Source of the DNA: Actinomyces sp.
GTDB taxonomy: Bacteria > Actinomycetota > Acidimicrobiia > Acidimicrobiales > Aldehydirespiratoraceae
Length of the DNA stretch: 12,657 nucleotides
Direction of reading: 5' to 3'
Assembly: GCA_003697065.1 (NCBI GenBank)
Contig: RFFY01000337.1
Span: 1 to 12,657, forward strand
Position numbers and translations under genes: made by a program. Shown piece by piece: positions 1 to 7,226 of the stretch. Every line of letters begins with the position of its first letter. The first letter of the stretch is position 1. The notes beneath the pieces were generated by a model, which saw only the letters and a program-made list of their open reading frames with translations, was not told the DNA's origin and ran no database searches.

Positions 1-1368
1 ACCCTGTCGGTGATCGAGCCGGCCCACGGGTCGACCCTGGCCGAGGTGCCCTTCAGTGGACCGGCCGACGTCGACGCCGCCGTGGCGGCGGCGCGGGAGG
101 CCTTCGACGCCTGGTCCCACACGACGCCGCGGGCGCGCAGCGAGACCCTCTCCCGGGTGGCCGACGTCATCGCCGACAACATCGAGGAGCTGTCCGAGAT
201 CGAGTGCCGCAACGTCGGCAAGCCCGTGTCGATCATCGAGTTCGAGATGGACCTCACCATCGACAACTGGCGCTTCTTCGCCCATGCGCCCCGCTTCATG
301 GAGGGCAAGCCGGCCCAGGAGTTCGTCGAGGGCGCCACCTCGTTCGTGCGCCGCGACCCCATCGGCGTGATCGGCTCGATCGCCCCGTGGAACTACCCCT
401 TGAACATGGCGACCTGGAAGCTCGCTCCCGCCCTCGCCGCCGGCAACACCGTCGTGTTGAAGCCCTCGGAGCTGACCCCCCTGTCGGTGCTGCGCCTGAT
501 GGAGCTGCTCGCCGATGTGCTCCCGCCGGGGGTGGTCAACGTGGTCTGCGGTGACGGGGCGACGACGGGGACCGCCCTGGTCGCCCATCCGGACGTGGCC
601 ATGGTGTCGCTGACCGGCAGTGTGCGCGCCGGCAAGGAGGTGGCGCGCACCGCCGCCGGCACCCTCAAGCGGGTCCACCTCGAGCTGGGCGGCAAGGCAC
701 CGGTGATCGTGTTCGACGACGCCGACGTGGCGGCCGTCGTCGACCACCTGCGGGAGTCGGCCTTCTACAACTCGGGTCAGGACTGCACGGCGCCGTGTCG
801 CCTCATCGCCGGGGCCCGGGTCCACGACGAGCTGGTCGACGCCATGACGGCGGCCACGGGCGAGGTCACCGTGGGCGAACCCCTCGACCCCGACGTGGCC
901 ATGGGGCCGGTCGTCTCGGCGGCCCAGCTCGACCGGGTGGCGGGCTACGTCGAGCGGGCGGTGGCGGCGGGTGCCCGGGTCACCACCGGAGGCCGTCGCC
1001 TCGACCGGGAGGGCTTCTTCTACGAGCCGTCGGTGGTCATCGGGGTCGACCAGGACGCCGAGATCGTCCAACAGGAGGTGTTCGGGCCCGTGGTGACGAT
1101 CCAGTCGGCCCCCGGCGAGGAGACCGCCCTGGCCTGGGCCAACGACGTCGACTACGGGCTGGCGGCCAGTGTGTGGACGAGCGACGTCGGTCGGGCGATG
1201 CGCATGGCCCGCGAACTCGAGTTCGGCACCGTGTGGGTGAACGACCACATCACCATCTGCTCGGAGATGCCCCACGGCGGCTACAAGCAGTCGGGCTACG
1301 GCAAGGACATGTCGATGTACGCCCTCGAGCACTACACCGAGATCAAGCACGTGATGATCAAGCACTGA
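1..1368 (+). CDS. patD: Gamma-aminobutyraldehyde dehydrogenase, PatD-like (5' end outside window)
   Basis: NAD-dependent aldehyde dehydrogenase, cytosolic, expected to oxidise 4-aminobutyraldehyde (from putrescine) to GABA. The frame is open from base 1 and already reads family-like sequence there (TLSVIEPAHG), so the GTG at 10 is probably internal and roughly 20 residues are missing. Counting from that GTG: the substrate-side Asn of PWNYP is residue 128, the general-base Glu of ELGGKAP is 225, and the catalytic Cys of SGQDC is 259; EVFGPVV follows. The C-terminus (SEMPHGGYKQSGYGKDMS... ending HVMIKH) closely matches my memory of E. coli PatD/YdcW, which ends HVMVKH. This PatD signature is the main reason for the specific name over a generic betaine-aldehyde dehydrogenase. 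It converges on the polyamine importer operon, which supports a polyamine role. Family assignment is near certain; substrate is inferred. Confidence 0.9.
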   Translation, partial: TLSVIEPAHGSTLAEVPFSGPADVDAAVAAAREAFDAWSHTTPRARSETLSRVADVIADNIEELSEIECRNVGKPVSIIEFEMDLTIDNWRFFAHAPRFMEGKPAQEFVEGATSFVRRDPIGVIGSIAPWNYPLNMATWKLAPALAAGNTVVLKPSELTPLSVLRLMELLADVLPPGVVNVVCGDGATTGTALVAHPDVAMVSLTGSVRAGKEVARTAAGTLKRVHLELGGKAPVIVFDDADVAAVVDHLRESAFYNSGQDCTAPCRLIAGARVHDELVDAMTAATGEVTVGEPLDPDVAMGPVVSAAQLDRVAGYVERAVAAGARVTTGGRRLDREGFFYEPSVVIGVDQDAEIVQQEVFGPVVTIQSAPGEETALAWANDVDYGLAASVWTSDVGRAMRMARELEFGTVWVNDHITICSEMPHGGYKQSGYGKDMSMYALEHYTEIKHVMIKH

Positions 1369-1384
1369 GTGCAGCGACCCGACG

Positions 1385-1420
1385 GCCGGGCGACCCGGTG
1401 CGGTGACCGGATCGCCCGGC
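1385..1420. terminator. Strong hairpin between convergent genes, probable bidirectional terminator
   Basis: GCCGGGCGA (1385-1393) pairs perfectly with TCGCCCGGC (1412-1420). After one C/A mismatch, an inner CCGGT/ACCGG stem (1395-1399 with 1406-1410) closes a 6-base loop. It lies 16 bases after the dehydrogenase stop and 31 bases after the potD stop on the other strand, exactly where convergent transcripts must end. There is no T tract, so the intrinsic-terminator role is inferred from position and stem strength. Confidence 0.65.
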
Positions 1421-1451
1421 GGCGAGATCCCCGCCCCCGCTCGCCTCGTAC

Positions 1452-2603
1452 TCAGCTCTTGGCGGCGGTGAAGGCGTCGGTGTAGTTGATCTCGAAGTCC
1501 CCGGTGTCGGCGATGAACTCGAGGTTCGCCAGGGTCTCCGGCGGCGGGTAGATCGAGGGATCGTCGAGGATCTCGGGATCGATGAAGGGCTCGGCCGCCG
1601 CCACGGGACTGGCGTAGAAGTTGAAGTTGGTGAGGGCGGCCGCGTTCTCGGGCTCGAGCAGGAAGTTGATGAAGGTGTGGGCCGTGCACGGGTGGGGGGC
1701 GTCACGCAGGATCACCATGTTGTCGACCCAACGCACCCCGCCTTCTTCGGGCACGAAGTAGTAGTAGCGCTCGTAGGCGTCGAAGTCGTCGGTGCTGGCG
1801 TCGTCGAAGGCGCCGAAGAAGTCACCGCTCCATCCGTGGGCGATCGCCACCTCGCCGCCGACGAGCAGGTCCTCGAACTGGTCGGAGTCGAAGGCGGCCA
1901 CGTCGTCGATGACGGACCGGATCACGTCCCGGGCTTCGGCCAGCTGGCCCTCGTCGGTGGTGTTGAGGGAGTAGCCGAGGTACTTGAGGGCCGCCCCGAG
2001 GGTCTCACGCGGGTCGTCGAGCAGGGAGATCTTGCCGGCGTACTGGTCGGCGTACGCGGGGTCGAACACCAGGGCCCAGCTCTCGGGGAAGTCCTCGCCG
2101 ACGACCTCCATGTCGACGGCCAGGCCGGTCGTTCCCCACTGGTAGGCGACCGACCAGGTCAGGTCGGGATCGAAGGGGAGCCCCGACGCGAACTCGGGGG
2201 CGAGGTTGGCCAGGTTGGGGATGGCGTCGTGGTCGAGGGGTAGCAGTAGGCCCTCGTCGGCGAGGATCGACACCATGTAGTCGGAGGGCACGGCGACGTC
2301 GAAGCCGGGGTTGTTGTCGGCGACGCGGGCGAACAGTTCCTCGTTGGAGGGGAAGAAGTCCTCGGTCACCGTGACCCTGTACTGCTCCTCGAAGGCGCTG
2401 ATCAGTTCGGGGTCGATGTACTCCGACCAGTTGTAGAGGCTGAGGTCGCCGTCGGTCTGACCGACCTCGCACGACACCCCGGCGTCGCCGGGGGCGGCGC
2501 TGTCGCCGCCGCCGTCGTCGTCGCCGCAGGCGGCGGCGAGCAGGCCGAAGGCGGCGAGCAGGGAGGTGAGCAGGAGGAGGCGAGAGCGGGTGGGTGGTCG
2601 CAT
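1452..2603 (-). CDS. potD: Spermidine/putrescine-binding lipoprotein (PotD-like)
   Basis: Periplasmic-type substrate-binding protein of a polyamine ABC importer, anchored outside the membrane as a lipoprotein. The N-terminus has Arg residues, a hydrophobic stretch and a lipobox LAAAC with Cys26, followed by an acidic Gly/Asp linker. The mature part aligns with E. coli PotD from memory: W59-S60-E61-Y62 (YNWSEYI), S107 and Y109 (PSDY), D197 and E200 (DDPRE), W258 (GWSG), W292 and D294 (RWVDN) and Y330 all sit at positions that contact polyamine there. The position equivalent to Gln327 appears to be Ile364. The length of 383 residues suits the family with a lipoprotein leader. The ATG at 2603 is supported by an AAAGGA ribosome site six bases upstream. 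It is the last gene of potABCD, 34 bases after potC. Substrate preference between putrescine and spermidine is not decided. Confidence 0.93.
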   Translation of the reverse strand: MRPPTRSRLLLLTSLLAAFGLLAAACGDDDGGGDSAAPGDAGVSCEVGQTDGDLSLYNWSEYIDPELISAFEEQYRVTVTEDFFPSNEELFARVADNNPGFDVAVPSDYMVSILADEGLLLPLDHDAIPNLANLAPEFASGLPFDPDLTWSVAYQWGTTGLAVDMEVVGEDFPESWALVFDPAYADQYAGKISLLDDPRETLGAALKYLGYSLNTTDEGQLAEARDVIRSVIDDVAAFDSDQFEDLLVGGEVAIAHGWSGDFFGAFDDASTDDFDAYERYYYFVPEEGGVRWVDNMVILRDAPHPCTAHTFINFLLEPENAAALTNFNFYASPVAAAEPFIDPEILDDPSIYPPPETLANLEFIADTGDFEINYTDAFTAAKS

Positions 2604-2637
2604 GGGGTGTCCTTTCTCGAGGGGCGGGATCGGGGAG

Positions 2638-3486
2638 TCAGGTGCGTGAGACGCGGCTGGCTCGCTGGGCGGCGAGGGAGAGCAGGACCAAGCTGATGGA
2701 GACGGCGAGGATGATCATCGACACGGCGTTGATGAGGGGGGTCACATCCTTGCGCAGGAGGCCGAAGACGAACACGGGCAGGGGGGTGGAGCCGATGGCA
2801 GCGACGAAGCTCGAGATGACGACGTCGTCGAAGGAGATGGTGAGGGCGAGAAGGGCCCCGCCGACGATGCCGGGCATGATCGTCGGCAAGGTGACGTGGC
2901 GGAAGGTCTGCCAGCGGTTGGCGTAGAGGTCGGCGGCGGCCTCCTCGAGGGTGGGATCGGCGTCGGCGAGGCGGGCGCGGACCACGACCGAGACGAAGGA
3001 GATGTTGAACGCCACGTGGGACAGCACCAGGGTGTCGATCCCGCTGTGGACGTCGAGGCCGGGGAGGCGGTCGAGCAGGTCGCCGACCTGGCCGAAGAAG
3101 AGCAGCAGCATCACCGCCATGGCCACGTCGGGGATGATGATGGGCAGGTACAGCACGGCGTCGAAGACGGCCCGGCCCCGCCAGCGGTAGCGCTCGAGAG
3201 AGAGGGCCGACAGGGTGCCGAGGACGACGCTGATGATCGTCGACACGACCCCGACCTTCACCGACACGCCGAGGGAGTTCATGACGTTGTCGTTGTCGAG
3301 GACGGCGCCGTACCACGAGCCGGTGAAGCCCTCCCAGCGGCTGATCGAGTTGGAGTCGTTGAAGGAGAAGACGAACAGCACGAGGATCGGGGCGTAGAAG
3401 AAGACGAAGACCGCCCCGGCGTAGGCGGCCAGGGCCCGGCCGGCCCAGCCCCGGGGGGCGGCGGTGGAGCGACCGACGCCCTTCAC
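2638..3486 (-). CDS. potC: Polyamine ABC transporter permease PotC
   Basis: Inner-membrane permease subunit that pairs with PotB to form the polyamine channel. I place the start at the GTG at 3486 (282 residues). The frame stays open back to 3603, but that upstream stretch is Cys/Ser/Arg-rich, unlike a permease, and would overlap potB by 80 bases. A GGGGGCGG run just upstream of the GTG can serve as a ribosome site. The protein has about six hydrophobic segments: near 20-42, 70-95, 107-131, 152-170, 205-225 and 250-273. The cytoplasmic EAA loop that docks on the ATPase spans about 180-207 (EEAAADLYANRW...LPTIMPGI). FNDSNSISRWEGF after the first helix is typical of PotC. Spacing to potB is 37 bases. 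Family assignment is firm; the exact start is inferred. Confidence 0.92.
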   Translation of the reverse strand: MKGVGRSTAAPRGWAGRALAAYAGAVFVFFYAPILVLFVFSFNDSNSISRWEGFTGSWYGAVLDNDNVMNSLGVSVKVGVVSTIISVVLGTLSALSLERYRWRGRAVFDAVLYLPIIIPDVAMAVMLLLFFGQVGDLLDRLPGLDVHSGIDTLVLSHVAFNISFVSVVVRARLADADPTLEEAAADLYANRWQTFRHVTLPTIMPGIVGGALLALTISFDDVVISSFVAAIGSTPLPVFVFGLLRKDVTPLINAVSMIILAVSISLVLLSLAAQRASRVSRT

Positions 3487-3523
3487 GATCCGCCCCCGAG
3501 CGGCCCGGTGCCGAGCCCCGCCG

Positions 3524-4447
3524 TCACAGGGTCCGACCCCCGGTACGGAAGTACACGATCGTGCCGACGAGCATGACGGCGAGCACGACCACCGACAGGG
3601 CACTGCCGAGGGGCCAGTTCCGCGCCTGGAGGAACTGGTTGACGATGTAGGAACCCAACAGGGGGTCCTTGTTGCCGCCCAGCAGGGCGGGGGTGATGTA
3701 GGCGCCGAAGCTGGGCACGAAGGTGAGGATCGAGCCGGCGATCACCCCGGGCATCGACAGGGGCCACACCACGTGCCGGAAGGCCCGCCAGCCCGAGGCG
3801 TGCAGGTCGCGGGCGGCCTCGACGAGGGACCAGTCGATGCGCTCGATGGCGGCGTAGAGGGGCAGCACCATGAAGGGCAGGTAGCCGTAGACCATGCCGA
3901 TCAGGACCGCCTTGTTGGTGAACAGGATGCGTCCCGACCCCAGCCCCGTGACCTCGACGGCCCGGGTCACCAGACCGTCGGAGTCGAGCAGGATCCGCCA
4001 GGCGTAGGTGCGCACGAGGAAGTTCGACCAGAAAGGGATCATCACCGCCACCAGCAGGACGTTGCGCACCGCCGGCGACCGTGTCGACACGTAGTAGGCG
4101 AGGGGGTAGGCGAGCACGAGGCACAACACGGTGGTGGCCACGGCGAGCCAGAGGCTCCGCAGGGCGATCTCGCGGACGATCGGATCGCCGAGACGGGCGT
4201 AGGCGTCGAGGTTCCAGTCACGCAGGGCCGTGCGGCCGGTGCGGGTGCGGGTGGCGAAGGAGAAGACGACGACGTAGGCGAAGGGGACGACGAAGAAGAC
4301 GAGGAGGTAGGCGGCACCGGGCAGACCCAGCCACAGACCCTCCCGGGACCGGGCGCGGGCCCGGGCCGCCTCCAGATGGCCGTCGGGTCCGTCGGGTCCG
4401 TCGAGGGCGGCGGGGACGGGGGTCGGGGTGGGGGTCTCAGCGGGCAT
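3524..4447 (-). CDS. potB: Polyamine ABC transporter permease PotB
   Basis: Inner-membrane permease subunit of the polyamine importer, 307 residues. After a roughly 37-residue hydrophilic N-terminal tail there are about six hydrophobic segments: near 42-65, 97-121, 127-147, 178-200, 236-258 and 283-300. The EAA loop is at about 210-234 (EAARDLHASGW...PLSMPG) and is the site of contact with the PotA ATPase. PFWSNFLVRTYAW at 138-150 and FGAYITPALLGG at 248-258 are characteristic of PotB-type permeases. The ATG at 4447 overlaps the potA stop by 11 bases, so translation is probably coupled. The tail carries PTPTPTP and a GPDGPDG repeat encoded by tandem 9-base units; it looks low-complexity and may be dispensable. 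Function is firm from sequence and operon context. Confidence 0.93.
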   Translation of the reverse strand: MPAETPTPTPVPAALDGPDGPDGHLEAARARARSREGLWLGLPGAAYLLVFFVVPFAYVVVFSFATRTRTGRTALRDWNLDAYARLGDPIVREIALRSLWLAVATTVLCLVLAYPLAYYVSTRSPAVRNVLLVAVMIPFWSNFLVRTYAWRILLDSDGLVTRAVEVTGLGSGRILFTNKAVLIGMVYGYLPFMVLPLYAAIERIDWSLVEAARDLHASGWRAFRHVVWPLSMPGVIAGSILTFVPSFGAYITPALLGGNKDPLLGSYIVNQFLQARNWPLGSALSVVVLAVMLVGTIVYFRTGGRTL

Positions 4448-5519
4448 CGTCGGTCACCACGACGGCGTCGGCGTCGGCGAACGACACCACCACCTCCTCG
4501 CCGGGTTCGGCGCGGCGGGCGGTGTCCGAGGAGCGGATCTCGAGGTGCATCCACGACACGGCGACCTCGACGACGACGGCGTTGCCGAGATAGGTCGTGC
4601 GTTCGACCTTGCCGGAGATCCGCTGGCGGTCGGTGGGTGCCTCGTCCGGTCGGTGCCAGGTGAGGCGTTCGGGGCGGATGGTGACGGCCACGGGCGTGCC
4701 CGGTGCCTCGTCGCTGGTGACGGCCAGGCGGGTGCCGTCGGTCAGCACGAGACGCCCGTCGGTGCCCACGGTGGCGTCGAGGAAGTTGGTGCGGCCGATG
4801 AAGTCGGCCACGAAGCGGGTGCGGGGGCGCTCGTAGACATCTTCGGGTGTACCGACCTGCAGGAGGCGGCCCTGGTGCATGACACCGATGCGGTCGCTCA
4901 TCGTCAACGCCTCCTCCTGGTCGTGGGTGACGTAGACGAAGGTGATGCCGACCTCGCGCTGGAGGGTCTTGAGTTCGCCCTGCATCTCCTGGCGGAGCTT
5001 GAGGTCCAGGGCGCCGAGGGGCTCGTCGAGGAGCAGGACGGCGGGCCGGTTGACCAGGGCGCGGGCCAAAGCGACGCGCTGTTGCTGGCCTCCGGACAGC
5101 TGGGCGGGTCGGCGCCGTTCGTAGCCGCCGAGCTGGACGAGCTCGAGGGCCTCGGCCACCCGGCGGCGGCGCTCGGCGGCGTCGACGCGGCGCATGCGGA
5201 GTCCGAACGCCACGTTCGACGCCACGTCCATGTGGGGGAACAGGGCGTAGGACTGGAAGACGGTGTTGACCGGGCGCCGGTTGGGGGGGCGTAGCCCCAT
5301 GGTCTCACCGAAGATGCGGATCTCGCCGGCCGTGGGGAACTCGAGCCCGGCGATCATGCGCAAGGTGGTGGTCTTGCCACAGCCGCTGGGGCCGAGGAGG
5401 GAGAAGAACTCGCCGTCGCCGATCGCCAGCTCCACCGTGTCGACGGCGGTGACGTCGTCGAAGCGCTTGGTGACGGCGTCGAGGTGGACCGCCGGTGCCC
5501 CCTCCCTCCCGGACTGCAT
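4437..5519 (-). CDS. potA: Polyamine ABC transporter ATPase PotA
   Basis: Cytoplasmic ATPase that powers polyamine import, 360 residues. Seen in order: Walker A GPSGCGKTT (43-51), Q-loop Gln89 (VFQSYALFPH), ABC signature LSGGQ (141-145), Walker B VLLLDEP (161-167), D-loop GALD, and switch His199 (VTHDQEEAL). A C-terminal TOBE-type regulatory region follows, from about residue 240 (FIGRTNFLDATV, IRPERL). The nucleotide-binding domain belongs to the PotA/MalK/CysA group. Neighbours PotB, PotC and PotD make the polyamine assignment strong. The ATG at 5519 has no Shine-Dalgarno sequence; a TAGATT -10 box ends seven bases upstream, so the message is probably leaderless. It is the first gene of the operon. 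Confidence 0.94.
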   Translation of the reverse strand: MQSGREGAPAVHLDAVTKRFDDVTAVDTVELAIGDGEFFSLLGPSGCGKTTTLRMIAGLEFPTAGEIRIFGETMGLRPPNRRPVNTVFQSYALFPHMDVASNVAFGLRMRRVDAAERRRRVAEALELVQLGGYERRRPAQLSGGQQQRVALARALVNRPAVLLLDEPLGALDLKLRQEMQGELKTLQREVGITFVYVTHDQEEALTMSDRIGVMHQGRLLQVGTPEDVYERPRTRFVADFIGRTNFLDATVGTDGRLVLTDGTRLAVTSDEAPGTPVAVTIRPERLTWHRPDEAPTDRQRISGKVERTTYLGNAVVVEVAVSWMHLEIRSSDTARRAEPGEEVVVSFADADAVVVTDDAR

Positions 5520-5526
5520 CGCCGCG

Positions 5527-5532
5527 AATCTA
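5527..5532 (-). promoter_or_regulatory. Promoter of the potABCD operon, probably leaderless
   Basis: On the minus strand TAGATT is followed by seven bases and then the potA ATG, so transcription should begin at about the A of the start codon. No ribosome site is present. The wider box CTAGATTCG recurs at 7276-7284 before the catabolic operon. I see no convincing -35 hexamer, only a TGGCGG about 18 bases upstream. Assignment is by motif and position only. Confidence 0.5.
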
Positions 5533-5535
5533 GAA

Positions 5536-5547
5536 GAATCGGTCGTG
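5536..5547. repeat. 12-mer GAATCGGTCGTG, first copy (possible shared operator)
   Basis: The identical 12-mer occurs at 7215-7226, also in an intergenic region before a polyamine-related operon. Here it lies immediately upstream of the potA -10 box, inside the promoter spacer, where a bound protein would block polymerase. It contains TCGGTCG, half of the inverted repeat seen at the second site. An operator role is a hypothesis. Confidence 0.3.
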
Positions 5548-5687
5548 ATGCCGCCAGCGTACGACGAAACAGGTGGTCACTGGCCCTATTCGAACCGGTA
5601 TTCGTTGTGATCTGAAGTTCCAACCGGCGAATCCGTGGTCGTTCGGTGGGGCTCGCCGTGGTTTGGCTTGCGCGTGGACGGGACCGG

Positions 5688-5693
5688 TAGCGT
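5688..5693 (+). promoter_or_regulatory. Promoter of the exported-protein gene pair
   Basis: TAGCGT matches the -10 pattern used elsewhere in the window (same hexamer at 11805). A start site near 5700 would give a leader of about 19 bases that contains the GGAAGGAG ribosome site. Possible -35 boxes are TTGGCT (5663) with 19-base spacing or TTGCGC (5668) with 14-base spacing; neither is good. The hexamer overlaps an in-frame GTG at 5692, which argues against that codon as the start. Confidence 0.45.
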
Positions 5694-5704
5694 GCCCCGA
5701 CCAC

Positions 5705-5712
5705 GGAAGGAG
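5705..5712 (+). promoter_or_regulatory. Ribosome binding site GGAAGGAG that selects a CTG start
   Basis: GGAAGGAG is the strongest ribosome site in the window. Six bases separate it from CTG at 5719, which is in frame with the secreted protein. No ATG or GTG lies at suitable spacing in that frame, so this site decides for CTG. Confidence 0.6.
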
Positions 5713-5718
5713 TCCGCC

Positions 5719-6663
5719 CTGAAGCGATCGGTCAGCCTGAGCATCCTCGCCGTCGGCGTCGTCATGAGCGTCCTGACGGTCCCTTTGGCGTTCGCCGCCG
5801 GTGACCGCGCCTTCCCCCCGGGTCGTTGGGCCGGTGATCTCGTGTTCGCCGCCACCGGTCTCGGGGACTCGGCGGTCGGATCCGGACGCTTCGAGGTCCG
5901 CAGCGACGGGGCCTCCCTGGAGGGCACGATCTCGTGGACGGCGAGGACCAGCCGCGGCGTGGCGAGTGTCGAGGCCGCCGTCGAGGGGCCTGCATCGGAC
6001 CCGGTCGTCGCCGACGGAACCGTCACGACCGACATCGGCTCGTTTCCGATGGACGTCCCGGCGCCCATGCCCATCTCGTGGGCGAGCTGCGAGCAGGTGG
6101 CGGGATCCGGGGTCGGCGTCAACGGGGTGACCGTCGACGCCGACTGGCTCGCGTGGCGAGCCGATGCGGTCACCGACCTGGCGGGCTTCCGCGACGAGGT
6201 CGACGCCCTCGTCGCCGAGCTCCAGGAGCTCGAGGTGCTCCTCGCCTCGGGCGAGGTGCCCCCGTCGGCCGATCTCGCCGAGCTCGCGTCCCGGGCCGTC
6301 GAGCTGGCCTCGGCCGTCTCGCGTTCCGACGAGTGCAGCCCCTTCGGCGCCGAGCACGGTGCGATCGGCGGGTTCATCGTGGCGCGCCTGCTGGCGGCCG
6401 CCATCGCCGACCCGGACTTCCCCTTGGACGTGCTCGCCGATCTCGCCACGGTCGCCCTCGAGACCGGCGCTCTCGGGTCGGGGGCGGGCGATCCCTCGGC
6501 CGCCGACCTGGAGGTGGACCTGATCGCCGAGCTGCAACGTCGCATCGACGAGGCGGTCGCCGCACGCGACTACGAGACCCTCCTCGATCTTGGCGCCCTG
6601 ACCCAGGCGATGGGTTACCGCTCCCTCGAGGACCAGGTTCTCACGGCGTTGGTGGAGCGGTGA
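5719..6663 (+). CDS. Secreted protein of unknown function
   Basis: I do not recognise a family. Read from CTG at 5719 it has 314 residues. The first 27 form a signal peptide: KR near the start, a hydrophobic core LSILAVGVVMSVLTVPLAF, then a likely cut at AFA-AGD. Residues about 30-140 look beta-rich (alternating Gly, Val and Thr; GRWAGDLVF, GRFEVRSDGASLEGTISW). Residues about 150-314 look alpha-helical, with a Leu/Glu-rich amphipathic stretch near 158-178. The only cysteines are C124 and C206, which could form a disulfide outside the cell. There are no further membrane segments. Its stop overlaps the next start (TGATG), so it is probably co-translated with the lipoprotein downstream. Nearly all codons end in G or C, supporting it over the long opposite-strand frame. 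Alternative starts are GTG 5692 and ATG 5764; the latter would destroy the signal peptide n-region. Confidence 0.75.
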   Translation: MKRSVSLSILAVGVVMSVLTVPLAFAAGDRAFPPGRWAGDLVFAATGLGDSAVGSGRFEVRSDGASLEGTISWTARTSRGVASVEAAVEGPASDPVVADGTVTTDIGSFPMDVPAPMPISWASCEQVAGSGVGVNGVTVDADWLAWRADAVTDLAGFRDEVDALVAELQELEVLLASGEVPPSADLAELASRAVELASAVSRSDECSPFGAEHGAIGGFIVARLLAAAIADPDFPLDVLADLATVALETGALGSGAGDPSAADLEVDLIAELQRRIDEAVAARDYETLLDLGALTQAMGYRSLEDQVLTALVER

Positions 6664-7157
6664 TGCCGATCCCACGCCTGCGCACCCTGGTCGTCGCTGT
6701 CGCCCTCGTGTCGTCGGCGTGCTCGGGGTCCTCGTCGCCGGCGAGCACGTCCGAGGACGCTGCCCCATCGACGACCTCACCTCCGCCCACCAGCGCTGCA
6801 GCCTCGCCGACGAGCGTCGCCGAGCCGACCGGCGCGGCGGGCTCCGACGATCTGCGGGTCCTGGGGGATCTCGGAAGCGTGGAGCTCGTCGACCCGGCAC
6901 CGTCGGGCCGCCACCCGGTGCTCGCCTGGCACCCGGTGGACGGTGCCGACCGCTACCGCGTGATCGTGCTCGACGCCGACGGCGCCCCGTACTGGGGATG
7001 GCTCGGGTCCCAGACCGCGGTGACCTTCGGTGGCGCCGAGAGCGGGCAGGGGCTCGTGGCCGCCGTCTTCGAACCCCTGACCTGGACCGTCACGGCGGTC
7101 GGCGCCGATGGCCGCGTCCTGGCTGTGTCCGACCCCGGGGTGTTGCCGGGAGGCTGA
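6663..7157 (+). CDS. Small lipoprotein with a fibronectin-III-like domain
   Basis: A 164-residue exported protein. Residues 1-19 are a short signal (RLR then LVVAVALVSSA) ending at Cys20 in a lipobox-like VSSAC, so it is probably lipid-anchored; Ser at -3 is less usual than Leu. Residues 21-60 are a Ser/Thr/Pro/Ala-rich linker. Residues about 75-157 read like a fibronectin type III fold: PVLAWHPVDGADRYRVIVLDADG, an aromatic YWGW strand, then TWTVTAVGADGRVLAVS. The domain call rests on pattern and not on a search. The ATG at 6663 shares its A with the stop of the upstream gene, and GGTGGAG lies five bases before it, so the two are coupled and may act together at the cell surface. No catalytic residues are evident; a binding or scaffold role is a guess. 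Confidence 0.7.
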   Translation: MPIPRLRTLVVAVALVSSACSGSSSPASTSEDAAPSTTSPPPTSAAASPTSVAEPTGAAGSDDLRVLGDLGSVELVDPAPSGRHPVLAWHPVDGADRYRVIVLDADGAPYWGWLGSQTAVTFGGAESGQGLVAAVFEPLTWTVTAVGADGRVLAVSDPGVLPGG

Positions 7158-7167
7158 GTCTCGCCGG

Positions 7168-7206
7168 GTCGGGAAACGCGCCACTGGTCGACCGCCCGAT
7201 CCCGAC
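7168..7206 (+). terminator. Weak hairpin after the exported-protein pair
   Basis: GTCGGGA (7168-7174) is perfectly complementary to TCCCGAC (7200-7206) across a 25-base loop that itself contains the palindrome GGTCGACC (7186-7193). It begins 10 bases after the lipoprotein stop. The stem is short, the loop is long and there is no T tract, so a terminator role is only plausible. Confidence 0.3.
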
Positions 7207-7214
7207 GGAGCGAG

Positions 7215-7226
7215 GAATCGGTCGTG
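7215..7226. repeat. 12-mer GAATCGGTCGTG, second copy, within an inverted repeat
   Basis: Identical to 5536-5547 next to the potA promoter. Here its TCGGTCG core (7218-7224) is followed, 16 bases later, by the perfect inverse CGACCGA (7241-7247). The inverse copy ends 29 bases before the -10 box at 7277. A dimeric regulator site is possible but unproven. Confidence 0.3.

Noticed and set aside
3487..3603. Longer N-terminus for PotC beginning at 3603
   Set aside because: The added 39 residues are Cys/Ser/Arg-rich, overlap potB, and do not resemble a permease N-terminus.
3464..4663. 399-codon plus-strand frame opposite potB
   Set aside because: It is low-complexity Gly/Asp/His/Arg sequence opposite a permease with clear membrane segments and an EAA loop.
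5530..6900. Long open frame on the minus strand opposite the secreted-protein gene
   Set aside because: It is rich in Arg, Gly, Asp and His with no recognisable domain. The plus strand has a signal peptide, a strong ribosome site, coupled stops and starts, and G/C at nearly all third positions. Long antisense frames are expected at this GC content.
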